DNA of 9,948 bases from Firmicutes bacterium CAG:646. Its GTDB lineage: Bacteria > Bacillota > Clostridia > Lachnospirales > Lachnospiraceae. The translations under genes were made by a program, and so were the position numbers. Numbering within the stretch: position 1 is the first letter of the stretch; the number at the start of each line of letters is the position of its first letter. Positions 5,322 through 9,948 of the stretch are shown here, one piece after another. Location of the stretch: NCBI GenBank assembly GCA_000432335.1, contig HF995389.1, forward strand, positions 16,047-25,994, in the 5' to 3' direction. The notes under the pieces were generated by a model. The model did no database searches, was not told where the DNA came from, and saw only the letters and a list, made by a program, of their open reading frames with translations.

Positions 5322-5372
5322 AAAGTTTGCCCTCCTTTCCCAGATTTCCCCTAAAGGATTTTATTTTCAAAT

Positions 5373-6266
5373 TCAATAGTATCTATCACTTCTCTTATAT
5401 TCCTTCGGTGACATTCCCACAATCCTTTTAAATATTCTGGAAAAGTAATATTGATCCGTATAGCCCATTTTCTGCGCCACCTCATACACATAGTAATCCG
5501 TTGTCCGCAGCATCCGGCAGGCTCTTTTCATTTTCAAATGTAGAAAAAAGTCCATCGGTGCATGTTGGGTGTATTTCTGAAAAATTGCATTCAAATAACT
5601 CTTCGACAACTCAAATTCCTCCGCAATTTTTTCCAGAGAAAGGTTCTCATATAAATGCTTATACATATAACGAATCACATCTGTCACATGCTTATTCTGT
5701 TCCTGCGTAGTATGTATCTTTTCCCGATGATATATCTCAGCTAAAATCATCGCCAATACCTGTGAAATGTAAATAAAATTCCCCAATGTATAATTTCCTT
5801 CCAATACCCGAAACAGTGAATCAAATAAAAAATGCATCCGTTCCGGCGCATGAGGAGAAGTAAATGTCACCGTTTTGTATTCCTCCACCGGAAAATACCG
5901 GGTATTCTCTCCTTTAAAATGAACCCATAAAATACTCCAGGGTTCTTCCTCACTGGCATAGTATCGGTGACCTTTAAAATGCGGAATGCAAAATGCCTGA
6001 TTCGGTTCCAGCAGATACTTTTTTCCTTCTATCTCCACCGTTCCTCTTCCTTCCGTACAATACAGTAAGATGTATTCTTCAATTCCTTCTTTTCGCTCAC
6101 GAAAATGCCCCTTCGCCCGGGGATAATATCCCACGTCCGTAAGATACAGCGATTTTACCAGCGGATGTTCCACATATTCCTGAAAAGATTCCGTAGGAAG
6201 TACGAACATTTTCCCGTTCCGCATCCCTTCTTCTTTCCATTCCCTTTCTTTTTCTATCGTTTCCAT
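5373..6266 (-). CDS. AraC-family transcriptional regulator with cupin sensor domain
   Basis: This 297-residue cytoplasmic DNA-binding regulator has an N-terminal cupin-type ligand domain (about residues 55-130, with EEYILLYCTEGRGTVEIEGK and PNQAFCIPHFKGHRYYA) that probably senses a small organic molecule. Its C-terminal double helix-turn-helix is the AraC/XylS type: first HTH at LSLEKIAEEFELSKSYLNAIFQ (209-230), second at VAQKMGYTDQYYFSRIFKRI (263-282) with the family's closing MSPKEYK. The start is uncertain: ATG at 6266 has only GGGGCAGG close by, and the ATG at 6224 (residue 15) is an alternative with GAAGAAGG; the first 14 residues are low-complexity and charged. It lies upstream of and co-oriented with the URO-D-like gene and is the likely local regulator of it, though the toxin locus and a terminator lie between. 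Confidence 0.9.
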   Translation of the reverse strand: METIEKEREWKEEGMRNGKMFVLPTESFQEYVEHPLVKSLYLTDVGYYPRAKGHFRERKEGIEEYILLYCTEGRGTVEIEGKKYLLEPNQAFCIPHFKGHRYYASEEEPWSILWVHFKGENTRYFPVEEYKTVTFTSPHAPERMHFLFDSLFRVLEGNYTLGNFIYISQVLAMILAEIYHREKIHTTQEQNKHVTDVIRYMYKHLYENLSLEKIAEEFELSKSYLNAIFQKYTQHAPMDFFLHLKMKRACRMLRTTDYYVYEVAQKMGYTDQYYFSRIFKRIVGMSPKEYKRSDRYY

Positions 6267-6381
6267 AAACCTGCCCCATTCTCTTTCAAAACAACTGCCC
6301 CAAATAAAGAACCGCCCACAGGATATCCGATCAACAGATTCCCATGAGCGATTCTTATTGTTTATAAAATCACCAAAGACT

Positions 6382-7815
6382 TTATACGTTAATTTCTGCT
6401 GTCATTCCCAGCAGCTCTTCATTTTCTTTCAGCATCGGTCTTACAACCTTGTCCAGGAACGCATCTACCTGTACGGCCGCGCGTCCCGTATATTTTGCCG
6501 GGTCCATGGTCTTTTCCAGCTCTTCCAGCGTAAGATTAAACGCCGGGTCTGCTGCGATCAGTTCCAGAAGATTGTTATCTTTTCCTTCCACTTTCACTGT
6601 CTTTCCTGCTTCCATGGAAAGTTCACGGATTCTCTCATGCAGCTCCTGACGGTCTCCACCAGCTTTTACTGCATCCATCATAATGTTTTCTGTAGCCATA
6701 AATGGAAGTTCCGAACGAAGTCTCTTCTCGATTACTTTCGGATATACCACCAGACCGTCTACCACATTCAGACACAGATCCAGAATACCGTCCACCGCCA
6801 AAAATCCTTCCGGTACAGACAGACGTTTGTTTGCGGAATCATCCAGCGTTCTCTCAAACCACTGAGTGGCGGAGGTGATTGCCGGATTCAGCGCATCCAC
6901 CATAACGAAACGGGAAAGGGAAGCGATTCTCTCACTTCTCATAGGATTTCTCTTATATGCCATGGCGGAGGAACCGATCTGACTCTTCTCAAAAGGTTCT
7001 TCCACTTCTTTCAAATGCTGCAGGAGACGGATATCGTTGGAGAATTTGTGAGCGCTCGCCGCAATACCTGCCAGCACGTTCAGAACTCTCGTATCTACTT
7101 TTCTGGAATATGTCTGTCCGGAAACCGGATAACACTCCTTAAATCCCATCTTTTCCGCGATCATAGGATCAATCTTATCAATCGTCTCCTGATCTCCGTC
7201 AAATAATTCCAAAAAGCTTGCCTGTGTTCCTGTCGTTCCCTTGGAACCTAATAATTTCAGAGTACTCAGAACAAAATCCAGGTCTTCCAGATCCAGCATA
7301 AATTCCTGCATCCATAAAGTTGCACGTTTTCCTACTGTAGTCGGCTGAGCAGGCTGAAAATGGGTAAATGCCAGAGTAGGAAGATTCTTATGTTCTTCTG
7401 CAAATTTTGCCAGCTCTGCGATCACATTCACCAGTTTTTTCTTTACCAGCTTCAGCGCTTCCGCCATTACAATAATATCTGTATTGTCACCCACATAACA
7501 GGAAGTTGCTCCCAGATGAATGATTCCCTTTGCTTTCGGACACTGCACTCCATAAGCATATACGTGAGACATAACATCATGACGCACCTGACGCTCTCTT
7601 TCTTTCGCCACGTCGTAATTAATATTATCCTTGTTCGCTTTCAGCTCATCGATCTGTTCCTGCGTAATGGGAAGTCCCAGTTCTTTCTCTGTCTCTGCCA
7701 AAGCAATCCATAATCTTCTCCATGTGCGGAATTTCATATCCGGTGAGAAAATATACTGCATCTCCTTGCTGGCATATCGTTCTGAAAGTGGACTTACATA
7801 TCTGTCTGTACTCAT
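6382..7815 (-). CDS. purB: Adenylosuccinate lyase
   Basis: PurB cleaves fumarate from SAICAR (to AICAR) and from adenylosuccinate (to AMP), so it acts both in IMP synthesis and directly after PurA; it works as a cytoplasmic homotetramer. This 477-residue form is of the longer type. Landmarks of the fumarase/aspartase superfamily are RHDVMSH (78-84), HLGATSCYVGDN (100-111), THFQPAQPTT (151-160, general-acid His152) and the flexible-loop signature GSSAMAYKRNPMRSE (281-295, catalytic serine at 282-283, with Ala in place of the usual Pro before YK). ATG at 7815 follows AAGGAGA with 6 nt. It has its own promoter and is not in an operon with purA, which lies 2.9 kb downstream on the same strand. 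I see no clear terminator after its stop; the AraC gene begins 115 nt further on. Confidence 0.96.
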   Translation of the reverse strand: MSTDRYVSPLSERYASKEMQYIFSPDMKFRTWRRLWIALAETEKELGLPITQEQIDELKANKDNINYDVAKERERQVRHDVMSHVYAYGVQCPKAKGIIHLGATSCYVGDNTDIIVMAEALKLVKKKLVNVIAELAKFAEEHKNLPTLAFTHFQPAQPTTVGKRATLWMQEFMLDLEDLDFVLSTLKLLGSKGTTGTQASFLELFDGDQETIDKIDPMIAEKMGFKECYPVSGQTYSRKVDTRVLNVLAGIAASAHKFSNDIRLLQHLKEVEEPFEKSQIGSSAMAYKRNPMRSERIASLSRFVMVDALNPAITSATQWFERTLDDSANKRLSVPEGFLAVDGILDLCLNVVDGLVVYPKVIEKRLRSELPFMATENIMMDAVKAGGDRQELHERIRELSMEAGKTVKVEGKDNNLLELIAADPAFNLTLEELEKTMDPAKYTGRAAVQVDAFLDKVVRPMLKENEELLGMTAEINV

Positions 7816-7859
7816 AACGCTCTCCTTTTTATCATGTTCTTGACCTAAATATCTACTTC

Positions 7860-7888
7860 ATTATATATTACTCAAATTGGAAACGCAA
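7860..7888 (-). promoter_or_regulatory. purB promoter
   Basis: On the minus strand: -35 TTGCGT (7883-7888), 17-nt spacer, perfect TATAAT -10 (7860-7865). Predicted start is near 7853, leaving a leader of about 38 nt to the ATG at 7815. No riboswitch-sized leader is present. Confidence 0.75.
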
Positions 7889-7894
7889 GCCAAA

Positions 7895-7921
7895 GTTGCG
7901 GTTCCCTCCGTTCACCGTAAC
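7895..7921. repeat. Small hairpin between the TPR operon and purB
   Basis: GTTGCGGT (7895-7902) pairs with ACCGTAAC (7914-7921), 8 bp with an 11-nt loop. It is complete (one G-U) on the + strand RNA but has an A-C mismatch in the leftward RNA. It is the only candidate for ending the leftward TPR operon before the purB promoter, but no U-tract follows, so terminator function is doubtful. Confidence 0.35.
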
Positions 7922-7933
7922 CCTTGTCGAAAC

Positions 7934-8791
7934 TCAATAGCCTGTACTCCGGTGATACTCTTTTGTCATACGCAGCAGCATATCATCCAGCATTTTGTGG
8001 TAGGCGTCCTGATGCCCCTGCCGCTTTTCTGCCAGCGCCTTGATGTAGTCCTGACCGTCCCGGGTTTCATAGATTTCTCCTGCCGTCTTTTTGATCTCTC
8101 CAAGAATTTCTTCCCGCTGTTCTCCTTCAACGCTCAGTTCCCGGGCTTTTTTCTCAAAGCCTTCCTCTCCTCGCTCCATATATACGGCGTAAAGATAGCT
8201 TTTGATGGAACCCATGGTTCTCAAATGTTCATATGCTTTGGAAAAGCAGCCAATCGCCTCTTCCATCTGAAACAGTCTCGCATAGGCGCATCCCATATTG
8301 TGATAGATTCCGCCCACAAACTGTCCGCCCAACTGATCCTGCTCTGAAGAGTGCTTTTCCTGTTTCTCAAACAGCGCCTTTTGGTATACCTTGATGGCAT
8401 TTACATATTTTCCATGCTCCATCAGATAATCGCCTTTTAATTTCTGGCGAAGCACTTCCGGTTCCTGGGCTATTTTCTGTATCTGCTGATTCAGTCTGCG
8501 AAATTCTTCCAGGGACAGATAGTTGATCTCTTTAAATATCGGCAGGATAAAATCTCCCACTTTTACCTCATCATCCAAAAGACTGTACAGCTTCTGCGCC
8601 AGTTTTTTCAATCCCAGCTCGTCCCGTATCCAAAAGCAGAGTTCTTCATTCAGGATTGTGGAATCCAGAAGATAAATGTTGTGATAAAGATAAAAACATA
8701 ATTCTTCTATAGAATAAATATTCGTACTGATATTTTCGATATAATAAGGCAGTCTGGCCCGTTTTACCTGACATAAAATATATCCGCTCAT
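7934..8791 (-). CDS. TPR-containing protein of unknown function
   Basis: This 285-residue protein has no signal peptide or membrane segment, so it is probably cytoplasmic. The N-terminal ~110 residues are helical and unrecognised. Two tetratricopeptide-like repeats follow: EVLRQKLKGDYLMEHGKYVNAIKVYQKAL (112-140) and IYHNMGCAYARLFQMEEAIGCFSKAYEHL (162-190). The C-terminal ~80 residues are highly charged, predicted helical or coiled-coil. TPRs are protein-docking scaffolds. The start ATG at 8791 lies 10 nt after the stop of the Hsp70-like gene, with AGGAGGGG overlapping that stop, so the two are translationally coupled and probably work together: a TPR partner beside an Hsp70-fold protein suggests a client or co-chaperone-like relation. 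That is inference from context. Confidence 0.75.
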   Translation of the reverse strand: MSGYILCQVKRARLPYYIENISTNIYSIEELCFYLYHNIYLLDSTILNEELCFWIRDELGLKKLAQKLYSLLDDEVKVGDFILPIFKEINYLSLEEFRRLNQQIQKIAQEPEVLRQKLKGDYLMEHGKYVNAIKVYQKALFEKQEKHSSEQDQLGGQFVGGIYHNMGCAYARLFQMEEAIGCFSKAYEHLRTMGSIKSYLYAVYMERGEEGFEKKARELSVEGEQREEILGEIKKTAGEIYETRDGQDYIKALAEKRQGHQDAYHKMLDDMLLRMTKEYHRSTGY

Positions 8792-8801
8792 TCTGCCCCT
8801 C

Positions 8802-9948
8802 CTAACCTTTCATTTTTTCATGCCATACCAACCCGGAGCTGGGATACATTTCTCCAAATCCCATATCCTCCACATCAATCCTGCACCGACCCGCAGATTC
8901 GAATTCCAGGTGCAGATGCAGCCGGGTAGCCTTCGGCGGGCGTTCCGGAAGTCCCGGTAATTTCATGCTGTACCGGTCTTTTCTGCTGTTTTCCATATCG
9001 GTCACCACAAAGGTCAGCTCCTGGGTATCGTCCAGAAGGATCTCGCAGTCTCCAACAGCCTCATACCAGTTGACTCCTGCGCTGATCAGCGAATGGTAGG
9101 CGGGCGTTCCAAAAACGGTCATTTCCATTCCCACATTGATCCGCACCAGATCGCCGCCCACATACAGATAACCTTTCAGATTCCGCTCTTCTACTTTTTC
9201 TTTTGCTCCATAACAGGCTCCCTTGGCAAACAGATTATTTCCATAAAATACATGACGCTGATGGCGGCATAGAAGCGGTACCGACCGGGTCGCCCATTCT
9301 TTATCAAATCCCTCCCCCACCAGAAAAATGCTGGAAAATACTTCATTTCCCAAAGATTCCTGTATCAGCTCATAAAAATCAAAATCTCTTTCCACCGGCG
9401 TCTGATGCAGCGTCACGTGTTTCCCCTTCTTTACACTTACCTGCACCGGCTTTGTTTTTCTGTCTATTTCCAGACTGGAATACGTCACCTCATCCTGATC
9501 AAAAGTAAATAAGCCTACCTTTCTGCTCCATATTTCTCCCTTTTGATACAACGTATGGTAATAAAAACTCTCCTCATAACTTTGCAGAAAGCATCTGTTT
9601 CTTGGAAATCCCATATGCCAGCAGGCGTCTCTCACATTTTCCACCAGTTCTCTGGTCAGTCTGGGCGTGGTGATCATCAGTCCGCTGACACTTTTGACCG
9701 GGTCCGGTACTCCCAGAATCCGAAGGGCATTTCCTATAAAAATACTCAAAAGTTCTCCGGCTTTCCGCTCCTCTCCGTCTACTATCACTTTTTTCCCATG
9801 AGAACATATCTCATACAGATTGTCCAGGTAAATTTCTTCCTGCTGCCGGACAAAATACTCTACTTCCAGCCCAAAATGCCATTCCTCTTCTCCCGGTTTC
9901 TTACTCAGGCAATTGGGAAACGCATACTGTCCGGTTCCCACTTTCATA
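8802..9948 (-). CDS. Hsp70/actin-fold protein, DUF5716-like, C-terminal ~380 residues (5' end outside window)
   Basis: The frame is open to the window edge. The first ATG (9945-9947) is followed by a sequence that fits the interior of the fold, so the true start is outside and the phosphate-1 motif is not visible. Segments align with Hsp70 landmarks: MITTPRLTRELVENVRDACWHMGF (91-114 of the visible part) resembles the ITVPA...R...DA..AG block; SIFLVGEGF (206-214) and NNLFAKGACYGA (237-248) resemble the adenosine-binding GG and GAA..A motifs. The usual DLGGGTxD phosphate-2 motif is replaced by FTFDQDEVTYSSL (147-159), so nucleotide hydrolysis may be lost. Residues ~275-365 resemble the beta-sandwich substrate domain. 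I recall this type as DUF5716 in Lachnospiraceae, name moderately certain. It is co-transcribed with the TPR gene. Role unknown. Confidence 0.7.
   Translation of the reverse strand, partial: MKVGTGQYAFPNCLSKKPGEEEWHFGLEVEYFVRQQEEIYLDNLYEICSHGKKVIVDGEERKAGELLSIFIGNALRILGVPDPVKSVSGLMITTPRLTRELVENVRDACWHMGFPRNRCFLQSYEESFYYHTLYQKGEIWSRKVGLFTFDQDEVTYSSLEIDRKTKPVQVSVKKGKHVTLHQTPVERDFDFYELIQESLGNEVFSSIFLVGEGFDKEWATRSVPLLCRHQRHVFYGNNLFAKGACYGAKEKVEERNLKGYLYVGGDLVRINVGMEMTVFGTPAYHSLISAGVNWYEAVGDCEILLDDTQELTFVVTDMENSRKDRYSMKLPGLPERPPKATRLHLHLEFESAGRCRIDVEDMGFGEMYPSSGLVWHEKMKG

Noticed and set aside
6271..6302. Direct repeat CTGCCCCA (6271-6278 and 6295-6302) just upstream of the AraC start
   Set aside because: An 8-bp repeat at 24-bp spacing could be an AraC half-site pair, but no promoter is evident around it and the length is easily reached by chance.
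6254..6334. 26-codon glycine-rich frame (TTG start) overlapping the AraC start on the minus strand, possible leader peptide
   Set aside because: No convincing ribosome site, a TTG start, and nothing to support it beyond an overlap that could be chance.
6358..7206. 282-codon + strand frame antisense to purB
   Set aside because: purB is certain on the other strand; this frame is rich in Cys, His, Phe and Arg with no family resemblance.
7887..7896. AAGCCAAAGT shared with the first antisense RNA (546-555), possible third locus
   Set aside because: A 10-bp match is expected by chance in a window this size, and no promoter or peptide frame accompanies it.
1..9948. tRNA, rRNA, CRISPR arrays, insertion sequences, known riboswitches
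   Set aside because: Looked for by eye on both strands; no cloverleaf, spaced repeat array, transposase or recognisable riboswitch core was seen.

Overview
The window looks like a chromosomal segment from a Gram-positive gut Clostridium of the Lachnospiraceae type (Blautia/Dorea/Ruminococcus-like). This rests on several things: moderate GC with AT-rich intergenic regions, strong AGGAGG-type ribosome binding sites, sigma-A promoters, the divergent purA, the uroporphyrinogen-decarboxylase-like protein beside an AraC regulator, and the Hsp70-like/TPR gene pair at the right end. The genus is inferred from remembered protein families, not from a search.

Layout, left to right. (1) Bases 1-458 (+) are the C-terminal part of TrmO, a tRNA-Thr N6-methyladenosine methyltransferase, cut by the window edge. 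(2) Bases 459-947 hold no large gene but are dense in signals: an 18-bp inverted repeat overlapping a promoter, a promoter for a short + strand RNA with its own hairpin terminator, and, on the opposite strand, a promoter with two overlapping tiny reading frames. This resembles a type I toxin-antitoxin (small peptide plus antisense RNA) locus. (3) Bases 948-2156 (+) encode a CofE-like (coenzyme F420-0:glutamate ligase family) protein, ending at a 22-bp bidirectional terminator shared with the convergent purA. (4) Bases 2224-3498 (-) are purA. (5) Bases 3626-4891 (-) are a URO-D/corrinoid-methyltransferase-fold protein with a strong palindrome-studded promoter. (6) Bases 5111-5340 hold a recognisable holin-like type I toxin of 30 residues (-) facing a consensus-promoter antisense RNA (+). 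(7) Bases 5373-6266 (-) are an AraC-family regulator. (8) Bases 6382-7815 (-) are purB. (9) Bases 7934-9948 (-) are a two-gene operon: a TPR protein and, upstream of it, the C-terminal ~380 residues of a degenerate Hsp70/actin-fold protein (DUF5716-like), cut by the window edge.

How the genes fit together. PurA and PurB are the two enzymes that act on adenylosuccinate (IMP to adenylosuccinate to AMP; PurB also cleaves SAICAR). They lie on the same strand but each has its own promoter and they are split by the regulator, toxin and URO-D block. The AraC protein is the natural candidate regulator of the URO-D-like gene. The two small antisense-RNA loci are the least conventional part of the window: both have a short opposite-strand reading frame running into a hairpin that also ends a + strand RNA made from a good sigma-A promoter. 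One matches a known toxin family and the other does not.
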